64,000 nucleotides of DNA from Caballeronia glebae. GTDB taxonomy: Bacteria; Pseudomonadota; Gammaproteobacteria; Burkholderiales; Burkholderiaceae. The position numbers were made by a program, and so were the translations under genes. Position 1 is the first letter of the stretch; every line of letters begins with the position of its first letter. The notes beneath the pieces were generated by a model. It worked only from the letters and a program-made list of their open reading frames with translations, did no database searches and had not been told where the DNA came from. Positions 25,850-34,283 of this stretch are shown here, piece by piece. The DNA lies in the NCBI RefSeq assembly GCF_001545035.1, contig NZ_FCOJ02000016.1, positions 1-64,000 on the forward strand, read 5' to 3'.

Positions 25850-26643
25850 CGGGCTTCTCCGATCAGAATGCGGTCGAGTCCGACCATGCGGTCGAGCAGA
25901 ATCATCAGCAGCACCGTGCCGACGATCAGCACCGCCGACACCGAAGCGACGAGCGGATCGATCGTCTGCGCGATCTGGTTGTACATGGCGACGGGCAGCG
26001 TCGTGGTGCCGGGCGTCGCGACGAAGATGGTCATGGTCAGTTCGTCGAAGCTCTGGATGAACGACAGCACCCAGCCGCCCGCGACGCCCGTGCGGATCAT
26101 CGGCAAGACGACGCGGCGGAACGCGGTGAAACGGCTCGCGCCACACGAGAGCGCGGCGCGTTCGGCGTCGCGATCGAGTCCGACCGCCGACGACAGCGCG
26201 AGCCGCAGCGCATACGGCAACACGATGACCACATGCGCGCACACCAGCGACCAGAACGATCCCGACAGATGCAGCATCGACAGAAAGCGCAGGAACGCGA
26301 TGCCGAGCACGACGGCGGGAATCATCATCGGCGAGAGAAAGAAGCTCGTCAGCGCGGCGCGGCCCGGAAAGCGGTAACGCGCAATCGCCAGCGCGGCGGG
26401 CACCGCGAGCAGCACGCCGATGGTCGCCGCCGCGAACGCGAGCCTGATCGAAAGCCAGAAGGCCGAGACGATGTCGCCGTTCTCGATGATCGCGTGGAAC
26501 CAGCGGAACGACGCGCCATCGAAGGGCATCGAAATGAAGCCCTTGTCGGTGAACGCGACGAGCATCACGACCGCGAGCGGCGCGAGGATGAACGTCAGAA
26601 AAAGCGCGTTGAAGACGAGGGCGAGAGGGCCGTTCTGTTTCAT
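25846..26643 (-). CDS. Spermidine/putrescine-type ABC transporter permease (PotC family)
   Basis: 265-residue membrane protein with about six hydrophobic segments and the EAA-type loop DAERAALSCGASRFTAFRRVVLPMIRTG. It has the orientation and length expected for PotC. It starts 15 bases after the PotB-like stop and overlaps the downstream oxidase by four bases. Confidence 0.84.
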   Translation of the reverse strand: MKQNGPLALVFNALFLTFILAPLAVVMLVAFTDKGFISMPFDGASFRWFHAIIENGDIVSAFWLSIRLAFAAATIGVLLAVPAALAIARYRFPGRAALTSFFLSPMMIPAVVLGIAFLRFLSMLHLSGSFWSLVCAHVVIVLPYALRLALSSAVGLDRDAERAALSCGASRFTAFRRVVLPMIRTGVAGGWVLSFIQSFDELTMTIFVATPGTTTLPVAMYNQIAQTIDPLVASVSAVLIVGTVLLMILLDRMVGLDRILIGEAR

Positions 26644-26658
26644 GTGCGTATCCTCGCT

Positions 26659-27531
26659 TCAGTCGAAGATGTGCCGGAAGCGGCGTTCCGCGAGACGGCT
26701 GCATCCCATCACGATGGCCACGTTCGCGATCAGCAGCAACACGGCGATGCTCGCGCCGAGCGGCCAGTTGAGCGTGCCGAGAAACTCGTCGTAAGCGGCG
26801 GTCGCGACCACTTTGAGCCGCCGTCCGCCGATCAGCGCGGGCGTGGCGAACGCGGACGCCGACAGCGCGAACACGATGATCGATCCCGACAGCACGCCCG
26901 GCATGATCTGCGGCAGCACCACGCGGCGAAACACCCTGAGCGGCGATCCGCCGAGCGAGCGGCCCGCCCATTCGACCTGCGGATCGAGCTTCTGCATGTT
27001 GGCCCACACGGACATCACCATGAACGGCACGAGCACATGCGTGAGCGCGATGATCATGCCGGTCATCGTGAAGACGAGGCGCACGGGTTCGTCGGTGATA
27101 TGCAGCGCCTGGAGCACGGTGTTGAGCACGCCGTTGTTGCCGAGCAGAATCTGCCAGCCGAGCGTGCGCACGACGACCGAGATGAGCAGCGGCCCGAGCA
27201 CGATCAGCAGACACACCGATTGCCACGGCTTTTTCATGCGCGCGAGGATGATCGTCTCCGGCACGCCGAGCACGATGGACAACAGCGTCACGCTGAAAGC
27301 GAGGCCCGCCGTGCGCAGGAAGATCGTGCCGTAGTACGGGTCGCTCACCACTTCCCAGTAGTTCGACAGCGTGTAGGCGGACGTGACGCCGGCCGTATCG
27401 CTGAAGACTCGGAATGAGAGCGTGAGCGTGAGTACGAGCGGCACCAGCAACAGGCCGATGAAGAGCAGCAGCGCGGGCCCGGACAGAAGCCACGGCGCGG
27501 CGCCGGGGCGGGCGTCGTCAAGCGTGGCCAT
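26659..27531 (-). CDS. Spermidine/putrescine-type ABC transporter permease (PotB family)
   Basis: 290 residues from ATG 27531 (MATLDDARPG), which lies inside the end of the ATPase gene (14-base overlap). Hydrophobic segments begin near residue 15. The ABC-contact loop reads QVEWAGRSLGGSPLRVFRRVVLPQIMPG. It pairs with the PotC-like permease just downstream. Confidence 0.84.
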   Translation of the reverse strand: MATLDDARPGAAPWLLSGPALLLFIGLLLVPLVLTLTLSFRVFSDTAGVTSAYTLSNYWEVVSDPYYGTIFLRTAGLAFSVTLLSIVLGVPETIILARMKKPWQSVCLLIVLGPLLISVVVRTLGWQILLGNNGVLNTVLQALHITDEPVRLVFTMTGMIIALTHVLVPFMVMSVWANMQKLDPQVEWAGRSLGGSPLRVFRRVVLPQIMPGVLSGSIIVFALSASAFATPALIGGRRLKVVATAAYDEFLGTLNWPLGASIAVLLLIANVAIVMGCSRLAERRFRHIFD

Positions 27532-28597
27532 GAAGCGTCTCCTTGCCGTCTTGCGTGAGCACGCGCAGGTCGTCGTCGGTCCAGTCGAGCCCGACTTCAT
27601 CGCCTTCCCCGGGCGGCGGCGCGCCGTGGTTCGGCTGCGCGACGCGCAGCTTGCCGAGCGACGTGTCCACTTCGAGCAGCCACTGATTGCCGACGAACAC
27701 GCGCGTCACGATGCGGCCTTTGATGCGCGCGTCGCCATTCGCGAGATGCACTTTCTCCGGGCGGATATAGACGTTCACCGCGCCGTCCACGTGACGGCCT
27801 TCGTGCGGCACATGCAACTGTGTGCCCGCGACATCGACGATCGCGCAACGCGGATTGCGCAACAGCACTTCACCCGCGAACGTGTTCGTGCGGCCGAGAA
27901 ACGTCGATGCGAACGGGGTCGTCGGACGCTCGTAGGCATCGTAAGGCGTGGACAACTGCGCGATCGTGCCGCGATGCATCACCGCGATGCGGTCGCTCAT
28001 CGTCATCGCTTCGACCTGATCGTGCGTGACGAGGATCGTCGTGATGCCGAGGCGCTTCTGGATCGCGCGCAACTCGATGTGCATTTCCTCGCGCAGCTTC
28101 GCGTCGAGGTTCGACATGGGTTCGTCGAGCAGCAGCAGTTCGGGTTCCATCGCGATGGCGCGCGCGATGGCCACACGCTGCCGCTGGCCGCCCGACAATT
28201 CCTTCGGATAACGGTGCCCAAGGCCTTTGAGCCGCACGAGCGCGAGCGCTTCCGCGATGCGTTCGTCACGCTCACGGCGCTTGACCTTACGCATCTCCAG
28301 CCCGAAGCCGACGTTGCCCGCCACTGTCATGTGCGGAAACAACGCGTAGCTCTGAAACACCACGCCGATGCCGCGCTTTTCCGGGCGCTCGTTCGTGATG
28401 TCGCGGCCATCGAGCAGGATGCGGCCGGTCGTCGGCGTGACGAACCCCGCGACCATCTGCAGTGCCGTGGTCTTGCCGCAACCGGACGGGCCGAGCAGCG
28501 AAAGCAGTTCGCCGCGTTCGACGGACAAATCGAGCTGTTCGATCGCCGTGAAATCGCCGTAGCGTTTGGAGATGCCTTGCAGAGTCAGAAATGCCAT
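27518..28597 (-). CDS. Spermidine/putrescine-type ABC transporter ATP-binding protein (PotA family)
   Basis: 359-residue ATPase. Walker A GPSGCGKTTALQM near 37-49, signature LSGGQRQRVAIARAIAM, Walker B LLLLDEPMSNLDAKLRE and switch VTHDQVEAM, followed by a C-terminal TOBE regulatory domain (about 240-350). It lies 28 bases after the binding-protein stop. Relatives also carry 2-aminoethylphosphonate, thiamine or iron, and opine importers of this class are known. Confidence 0.88.
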   Translation of the reverse strand: MAFLTLQGISKRYGDFTAIEQLDLSVERGELLSLLGPSGCGKTTALQMVAGFVTPTTGRILLDGRDITNERPEKRGIGVVFQSYALFPHMTVAGNVGFGLEMRKVKRRERDERIAEALALVRLKGLGHRYPKELSGGQRQRVAIARAIAMEPELLLLDEPMSNLDAKLREEMHIELRAIQKRLGITTILVTHDQVEAMTMSDRIAVMHRGTIAQLSTPYDAYERPTTPFASTFLGRTNTFAGEVLLRNPRCAIVDVAGTQLHVPHEGRHVDGAVNVYIRPEKVHLANGDARIKGRIVTRVFVGNQWLLEVDTSLGKLRVAQPNHGAPPPGEGDEVGLDWTDDDLRVLTQDGKETLHGHA

Positions 28598-28625
28598 GAG
28601 CGTCGCTCCTTGGACAGATGCGTTT

Positions 28626-29696
28626 TTAGCGCTCGACCGAGCGATTCCAGCGCTCCGTCCATTCGGTGCGATGCTGGTTGATGGTCGCCCAGTCCATCGC
28701 GGTCAGCTTCGCGACCTGGTCGGGACCGTAAGGCACGCGCGCCGCGACTTCCGGGCTCAGCTTCACCGTCTTGTTGACCGGGCCGAGGCCGATGTTCTGC
28801 GCCTGGAGCATCTGCACTTCCGGGGTCAGCAGGTACTGCACGAACTGTTGCGAGAGTTGCGGCTGCGCGTTCTCCGCGACGACACACGCCGCCACCTGCA
28901 ACGCGACCGCGCCTTCCTTCGGGTAGATGAACTTGAGCGGAAAGCCCGTGTTCTGAAGCGCGACGGCGCGGCCGCTGCCGTACGGCGCGAGAATCACGTC
29001 GCCGGACTGCATCTGTCCGTCCATCTCGCCGGGCGTCGGCGCCCACGAGAGCACGTTCGGCGCGACCTGTTTCGTCATCGCCGTGAAGCCGGGTTCGATA
29101 TTCTTCTCGCCGCCGCCGGACAGCCGCGCGAGCATCACGAGCGTATGCAGGCCATAGGTATTGGTGATCGGCGGCACGCCGAGCTTGCCTTTGAGATGCG
29201 AATCGGTGAGCGCTTTCCACGAATCGGGCGGCGGCAGGCCGGCCTTCTTGAAGGCTTCCTCGTTATAGCCGATACCCGTCGCCACCATGCCGACGCCGAT
29301 CGCGGTCGGTCCCAGCTTCGCGAGCGGATAGACGTCGTTCATGACAGGTGCATCGTCGAGCTTCGCGCACAGGTTCATCTGCATGGCCTGATACATCGGG
29401 CCGTCGTCCATCACCGCGACGTTGATCTGCTGATGACCTTTCTGCGCCTGCAACTTGGCAAGCGTGTCGCTTGAATTGCCCGCCACGTAGACGATCTTGA
29501 CGTTGTGCGCCTTCTCGAACGGCGGAATCACCTTCTGCCGATAAAGCTGTTCGTTGGAGCCGCCGACGTTGGCGACATACAACGTGGTTTCGGCCTGAGC
29601 GACGAGCGGCGCGGCGAAGACCGCGGCGAACGCCACGGCGGCGATAGCGCTGCGTGCGGGGAAGGCGGATAAACGGCGATGCAGCGCTTTGCTCAT
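28626..29696 (-). CDS. Spermidine/putrescine-type ABC transporter periplasmic binding protein (PotD-like)
   Basis: 356 residues from ATG 29696 (MSKALHRRL), preferred over an ATG five codons upstream because GGAG lies about ten bases before it. The signal peptide ends near VAQA, giving a mature start ETTLYVANVGGSNEQLY. The two-lobe family-1 binding-protein pattern is present (TGIGYNEEAF, GKLGVPPITNTYG). It opens the nine-gene operon ending with RidA and is divergent from a LysR gene. Confidence 0.84.
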   Translation of the reverse strand: MSKALHRRLSAFPARSAIAAVAFAAVFAAPLVAQAETTLYVANVGGSNEQLYRQKVIPPFEKAHNVKIVYVAGNSSDTLAKLQAQKGHQQINVAVMDDGPMYQAMQMNLCAKLDDAPVMNDVYPLAKLGPTAIGVGMVATGIGYNEEAFKKAGLPPPDSWKALTDSHLKGKLGVPPITNTYGLHTLVMLARLSGGGEKNIEPGFTAMTKQVAPNVLSWAPTPGEMDGQMQSGDVILAPYGSGRAVALQNTGFPLKFIYPKEGAVALQVAACVVAENAQPQLSQQFVQYLLTPEVQMLQAQNIGLGPVNKTVKLSPEVAARVPYGPDQVAKLTAMDWATINQHRTEWTERWNRSVER

Positions 29697-29874
29697 GACG
29701 TGGATCTCCATTGCGGGGGCGTGGGGAGGCGGGCTTCATGTGGTTTTTCGGCCCGTCGATGAACCGAGTGTCGCGCTGTCGAGTCATATCGTCCAATACT
29801 AATAAAATACCAATCTATGCATGGTTGATATACATTCCCAGACAGTCATGGTCGGTACTTAAGGGTTAGCACGC
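29697..29874. promoter_or_regulatory. AT-rich divergent promoter between Pot/oxidase operon and LysR gene
   Basis: The 178-base gap contains a clearly AT-rich block at about 29790-29840 with the palindrome atgcat and several TAT/ATA steps, in an otherwise GC-rich neighbourhood. LysR regulators usually bind such divergent gaps. No unique T-N11-A site can be singled out by eye. Confidence 0.5.
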
Positions 29875-30792
29875 ATGAATCTGAAGCACATCGAGGCGTT
29901 TCGGGCGGTCATGGTGGCGGGATCGATGACGGCCGCGGCCAAGGCGCTGTTCACGTCGCAGCCGAACGTGAGCCGCCTGATTTCGCAACTCGAACGCGAA
30001 ACGGGCTTGCAGCTTTTCCAGCGCAGCGGCGTGCGGCTCATCCCGACGAGCGAAGGCACGGCGTTCTTTCGCGAAGTCGAGCGCGCGTTCGTCGGCTTGC
30101 AGGGACTCGCGAACGCGGCCGCGCAGATCCGCAATCTGGGGAGCGGACGTCTGCGCATCGCAGCCATGCCATCGGCCGGCATCACGCTCGTGCCGCATGC
30201 GATCAAGCGCTTTCATGCGCTTTTCCCTGAAGTGACCGTCTCGCTCCACGTGAATACGTCGGGGACGGTGAATCACTGGACCGCATCGCAGTTCTGCGAT
30301 CTGGGCGTGGCGGTCTATGTCAGCGAGGCGTCCGATTGTCAGGTCGAGAAGTTATCGGACGTTCCCGCCGTCTGCGTGATGCCCGCGAACCATCGGCTCG
30401 CGGCGAAGCGCAATATTCGCCCCGAAGACCTGGAAGGGGAATCGTTCATCTCGCTATGTCACGGCGATGGCACGCGCACATTGATGGACGAGGTCTTTCA
30501 GCGCGCAGGCGTGAAGCGCGTGCTTGCCATCGAGGCGCAATACACCGCGATGTGCTGCGAGATGGTTCGCCACGGCATGGGCGTGACGCTCGCGCATCCC
30601 ATCGTCGCGCGCGACTTCGCGGGACCGGGCATCGTCATCCGGCCGTTCCTGCCGGTCACACGCTTTCCGACGTATCTGCTCTTTCCACCGCACCGGCCCA
30701 AGGAGCGGCTTGCTTCGGCGTTCGTGGAAGTGCTGCGCGACTTGCACGATGAGTTGCTGGCCGAGGCCGGCGAGGCTGCGAAAAAAAGGTAG
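29875..30792 (+). CDS. LysR-family regulator, OccR/NocR-like
   Basis: 305 residues. N-terminal winged helix-turn-helix (KHIEAFRAVMVAGSMTAAAKALFTSQPNVSRLISQLERETG) and an effector domain from about residue 90. It resembles the LysR gene at 48429 (shared FRAVM, SQP-VSRLI, EVERAFVG), which also sits beside an A/B/C oxidase cluster. It probably activates the divergent Pot/oxidase operon in response to its substrate. The effector is unknown. Confidence 0.86.
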   Translation: MNLKHIEAFRAVMVAGSMTAAAKALFTSQPNVSRLISQLERETGLQLFQRSGVRLIPTSEGTAFFREVERAFVGLQGLANAAAQIRNLGSGRLRIAAMPSAGITLVPHAIKRFHALFPEVTVSLHVNTSGTVNHWTASQFCDLGVAVYVSEASDCQVEKLSDVPAVCVMPANHRLAAKRNIRPEDLEGESFISLCHGDGTRTLMDEVFQRAGVKRVLAIEAQYTAMCCEMVRHGMGVTLAHPIVARDFAGPGIVIRPFLPVTRFPTYLLFPPHRPKERLASAFVEVLRDLHDELLAEAGEAAKKR

Positions 30793-30926
30793 CGCGCAGC
30801 CTCGACGCGTTCAGCGCGGCGTGTTTCATTGGAAGGCAGAGTGGCGGGTCTTTTCTATAACTAAGGATGCCGTAGTAATATCGATTCGATGTGGGTCGAG
30901 ATGAACTACAACGCCGTCATTGCGGG

Positions 30927-32309
30927 TTATGAGGACGCGCTATTGCGCCTCGTTTCGTCGATTGCAGGCGAGGGTATGAATAGTGCGGGCGGCCGGTTGC
31001 CCTGCCAGACGCGTCTGACGATCGCAGCGCTGAGCAGCGACGACGGCGGCATCGTCAAGTTGACAACCTTCAGAAACGCAGTCGTCAACGTGCTGTCGCG
31101 CGTCGCAGCAAGATGCAGCTTGCCGATGTACCAATTGATGAAGCGCATCATCGGCGGGCGCGCGCCCTTGACTCGTGGATGGCGCAAGTCGTTGCCAACC
31201 GCGATGTCCCAGGGAATATCGACGATCTTCGCGGCCGCTCCGAAGAACCGACGCGCAAGGTTGGCCGAGCCCGCGCACAGGCACCGATGCAGCGTCAGCG
31301 CTTCCTCCGCCGCGACCGTCATGCCCTGCCCGTAGACAGGATTGAAGCTGCAGATAGCGTCACCGAAAACGAGGTAATTCTCGGGAAAGCGCGCGAGCCT
31401 TTCGTACCGCCGGCGCAGACTGGAGACGTGGCGGTAGCGCCTGTAATCGGTCAGCGGCTCCGCTCTTGCGACGACGTCATGAATTTCCATGGTCGGCAGC
31501 GTCGCCAGATACGCGAGAAAGCCCTCGTCGTTGTGCGGTGCGTCGTCGCCAAGATATCCCCCGGCACTGACGATCCAGGTTTCGTTTTCCTGCGCGAGCA
31601 TCACCCCGTTGCGCCAGTTCGGCGCACTGGCGGCGACGACGATACCGTGCTTGCCGTCGAGATCGGTCGGCCGGCGCCGATAGGTACGGGTCATGTAGGA
31701 GATGCCGATCTCGACCTTTTCATCGGCGGGTGCGGGGTAGCCGAGATCTTCAAGCCACGCAGCACTGGACGAGCCACGACCCGTTGCATCGACGACCAGG
31801 TCCGCCGCGATGGTCTCGTCCGGCTTGCCCTCGACACATGCACGCACGCCCGTCACGCTCCTGCAAGCGGGACCGGTGACAAGCCCCCGCACGGCGCAAT
31901 TTTCCATGGCATGCACGTTGGGCAACCCCAAAAGCCGTCGACGCAGATGACCTTCGAGCACCGGACGGCTCGCAAGCAGACCGCTCAGGTCGCTTGTGCC
32001 GTTAGCAAGCCTGACGTTGCGACCGATCCAGATCACATCCCCGGCTACATCGCCGATCAGACCGCCGCTTTGCGCGACGACCTCGGTGTTATATCCGGGG
32101 AAGAAGTCCTCGAATATCGCGCTGCCACGGGCAAGGAGCCCGTGCGTATGACGACCCTGTGGCACCCCTTTGCGCGGCGTGTCCGCTGCCGGAAACGCAT
32201 CGCGTTCGAGCACGGTGACACGGGTATAGAAATCCGACAGTACGCGGGCGGCCAGGAGCCCACCTATGCCGGCGCCGATCACAACGGCATGCTCGCCCAG
32301 TTTCTTCAT
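30927..32309 (-). CDS. FAD-dependent monooxygenase-like protein, PHBH fold
   Basis: 460 residues from ATG 32309 with a strong GGAGG site. FAD motif AVVIGAGIGGLLAARVL at 8-24, VVDATGRGSSSAAWL in the middle and the second FAD motif FGDAICSFNPVYGQGM near 330-345. The pattern fits the p-hydroxybenzoate hydroxylase/geranylgeranyl-reductase superfamily. Members hydroxylate aromatic or polyketide-like substrates or reduce isoprenoids. The product cannot be told from sequence. It is divergent from the BTAD/hydrolase fusion, 120 bases away, which may regulate it. Confidence 0.75.
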   Translation of the reverse strand: MKKLGEHAVVIGAGIGGLLAARVLSDFYTRVTVLERDAFPAADTPRKGVPQGRHTHGLLARGSAIFEDFFPGYNTEVVAQSGGLIGDVAGDVIWIGRNVRLANGTSDLSGLLASRPVLEGHLRRRLLGLPNVHAMENCAVRGLVTGPACRSVTGVRACVEGKPDETIAADLVVDATGRGSSSAAWLEDLGYPAPADEKVEIGISYMTRTYRRRPTDLDGKHGIVVAASAPNWRNGVMLAQENETWIVSAGGYLGDDAPHNDEGFLAYLATLPTMEIHDVVARAEPLTDYRRYRHVSSLRRRYERLARFPENYLVFGDAICSFNPVYGQGMTVAAEEALTLHRCLCAGSANLARRFFGAAAKIVDIPWDIAVGNDLRHPRVKGARPPMMRFINWYIGKLHLAATRDSTLTTAFLKVVNLTMPPSSLLSAAIVRRVWQGNRPPALFIPSPAIDETRRNSASS

Positions 32310-32429
32310 GGCAATCCTCCAGTTCAGGTTTGTCGCGATGCGCCCAGCGGCCATCGTCTGAAGGCAAATGCTAGGATTGCGTCGTCCCCTGAGCGTCCCC
32401 CGGACGCCGTCGTCGAGGGCTCCTTTGCC

Positions 32430-33980
32430 ATGGCTATGTTCAGCGTGCGAACGCTTGGATTTCCGGAGATTCGTCGGGACGGCCGGCTGTGCCAACTGGC
32501 CTTGCGCAAGGGCCTGGCTCTGCTGGTCTACCTGGCCGAAGCGAAGACGTCGGTCGGGCGCGACGCCTTTGCCACGATGCTGTGGCCGGAATGCCGCGAA
32601 GAAGTCGTGCGGGCGCGGTTGCGTCGTCTGTTGCATCGCCTCCACCTCGCGCTCGGCGACGACGTTCTGATCATCGACCGGTCAACGGTTCGATGGTCGG
32701 AGTCGATCGACGTGCAGGTGGATTCGCAGCTATTCGAGCAGGCTTGCGACCGCGGCGAGTTCGAGCGGGCGTGCCGCGAGTATTCCGGCGACTTTCTCGG
32801 GGGTTTTTCGCCCGGCGACTGCCCGGAGTTCGACGAGTGGGCTTTCTTTCGCCGGGAGGCATTGCGGGGCCGGGCGATCCAGGCGCTTGAGCGAGTGGTA
32901 CACGACAAGAATGCGGCCAGTGACTATGCCGCGGCGGCCGCGCACGCTGGCCGTCTTGTCGAGCTCGATCCGCTTAGCGAGGTGTACGGCCGTCACCTCA
33001 TCCGCAACTTCCTGCTCGCCGGAGACCGGGCCACGGCCCAGCGGCACTTTGAGGCCCTCACGCAGCGCCTTAGCGATGAACTCAATGTGGCGCCCGAACC
33101 CGAGACGTGCGCGCTGCTGAGTGGCAGCGCAACGTTGTCCATCGAGGAACCGCCGTCGACGCGCTATGTCAGCGGCGGCGGTGTCCATCTCGCATTCCAG
33201 ACCTACGGCGCCGGCCGGCTCGATGTTCTGTTGCTGCCCGGTTTCGTCTCTCACGTCGAGCGGGTGTGGGAGGAGCCACGGTGCCGAACGTTTCTGTCCT
33301 CCCTCGCCGGAATGGGCCGTCTCATCTTGCTCGATCGTCGCGGTGTCGGGCTATCCGACCGGGTCGGGTTCAATCCGAGCGTCGACGCGACCGCGCAGGA
33401 CATCGGCACCGTGCTCGACGCCGCCGGCAGCCGTCGGGTCGTGCTGTTCGGCGCGTCGGAGGGCGGACCTGCATGCATCAAGTTTGCCGTCGATCACCCC
33501 AATCGCGTCGCCGGCCTCATTCTTTTCGGCTCGTTAGCGAAGGGGACCGCGACGCACGACTATCCCTATGCGCTGCAGGCAAGTCAGTATGACGCGTGGC
33601 TGCGACAACTCATTGCAGGCTGGGGCGGGCCCGCAGGCATCGAGACATTCGCGCCGAGCCTGTGCGGGGATATTCAGGCGAGAGCCTGGTGGGCGGGCAT
33701 GCTCCGGGCCGCGTCGAGTCCCGGAGCCATCAAGGGCGTGCTCGAAACATTGCGCGACATGGATGTGCGGCATCTTCTGGGCCGGGTATCCGTGCCGACC
33801 TTGGTGCTGCACCGTCACGACGACCGCGCCGTTCGCATCGGCGCCGGGCGGCATCTCGCCAGCCATATCGCGCATGCTCTGTACGTCGAGCTGGACGGGG
33901 CAGATCACTGGGCCTTCGCAGGAGATCAACGGCCCGTCCTGGACAACATCAGGCGATTTGTCGATGGTCTTGCTGCGTAA
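32430..33980 (+). CDS. BTAD-type regulatory domain fused to an alpha/beta hydrolase
   Basis: 516 residues from ATG 32430. The frame is open far upstream, but that part is the shadow of the divergent gene. Residues 1-95 form a winged-helix/OmpR-like region (RKGLALLVYLAEAKTSVGRDAFATMLWP). Residues 95-235 form the BTAD helical domain of SARP-like activators (FDEWAFFRREAL, ELDPLSEVYGRHLI). From about 250 there is an alpha/beta hydrolase with nucleophile Ser343 in FGASEGG, acid Asp464/Asp465 and His493 in GADHWAF. This hydrolase type is often fused to signalling domains in other bacteria. A transcription factor that senses its ligand with the hydrolase fold is the likely role. Confidence 0.8.
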   Translation: MAMFSVRTLGFPEIRRDGRLCQLALRKGLALLVYLAEAKTSVGRDAFATMLWPECREEVVRARLRRLLHRLHLALGDDVLIIDRSTVRWSESIDVQVDSQLFEQACDRGEFERACREYSGDFLGGFSPGDCPEFDEWAFFRREALRGRAIQALERVVHDKNAASDYAAAAAHAGRLVELDPLSEVYGRHLIRNFLLAGDRATAQRHFEALTQRLSDELNVAPEPETCALLSGSATLSIEEPPSTRYVSGGGVHLAFQTYGAGRLDVLLLPGFVSHVERVWEEPRCRTFLSSLAGMGRLILLDRRGVGLSDRVGFNPSVDATAQDIGTVLDAAGSRRVVLFGASEGGPACIKFAVDHPNRVAGLILFGSLAKGTATHDYPYALQASQYDAWLRQLIAGWGGPAGIETFAPSLCGDIQARAWWAGMLRAASSPGAIKGVLETLRDMDVRHLLGRVSVPTLVLHRHDDRAVRIGAGRHLASHIAHALYVELDGADHWAFAGDQRPVLDNIRRFVDGLAA

Positions 33981-34283
33981 CTGCGAACGAGAAACGCGGC
34001 ATAGAGCCAGTTCCGACAACCTCGGACGCTGACTTCCGAACGTAGAGCTTCGGTCGCGGACTGGAGGCGTCCGAATACACCGTTGCAGGACCGAGCCGCT
34101 AAAAGCAGCGGCTTTTCTCGTCGGATCAGCGAATCACCAGGCCGCGTAATGTTCTTTGCGAATACTTAAGAAGCCTCATCGCCGCGCCCTCTCCAGTCAT
34201 GCGCCGAAACGGGCGCGAAGGCGCGTGACAAGTCTCACCACCTCGCGGATGATAACGTTGGGCGGTATTCCAGAGGTGCAGCA
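33981..34283. other. Intergenic region with one terminator, otherwise empty
   Basis: 303 bases between the BTAD fusion and the cyclase. A hairpin-plus-T terminator lies at 34095-34116. The rest probably holds the promoter of the cyclase gene, but no clear -35/-10 pair or other structure was seen. Confidence 0.5.
34095..34116 (+). terminator. Rho-independent terminator after the BTAD/hydrolase gene
   Basis: gccgct (34095-34100) pairs with agcggc (34107-34112) around aaaagc and is followed by tttt. It lies 115 bases after the stop. Confidence 0.6.

Noticed and set aside
24722..27493. 923-residue open frame on the minus strand
   Set aside because: The upstream part is a frame shadow of two permease genes. 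The oxidase starts at 25849, where it overlaps the permease stop by ATGA.
29790..29840. Definite LysR T-N11-A operator in the AT-rich block
   Set aside because: Several partial matches overlap and none stands out, so only the region is annotated.
31113..33980. 955-residue frame as the start of the BTAD protein
   Set aside because: The N-terminal 439 residues are antisense to the PHBH-fold gene, whose ribosome site and FAD motifs are clear. ATG 32430 begins the recognisable regulatory domain.
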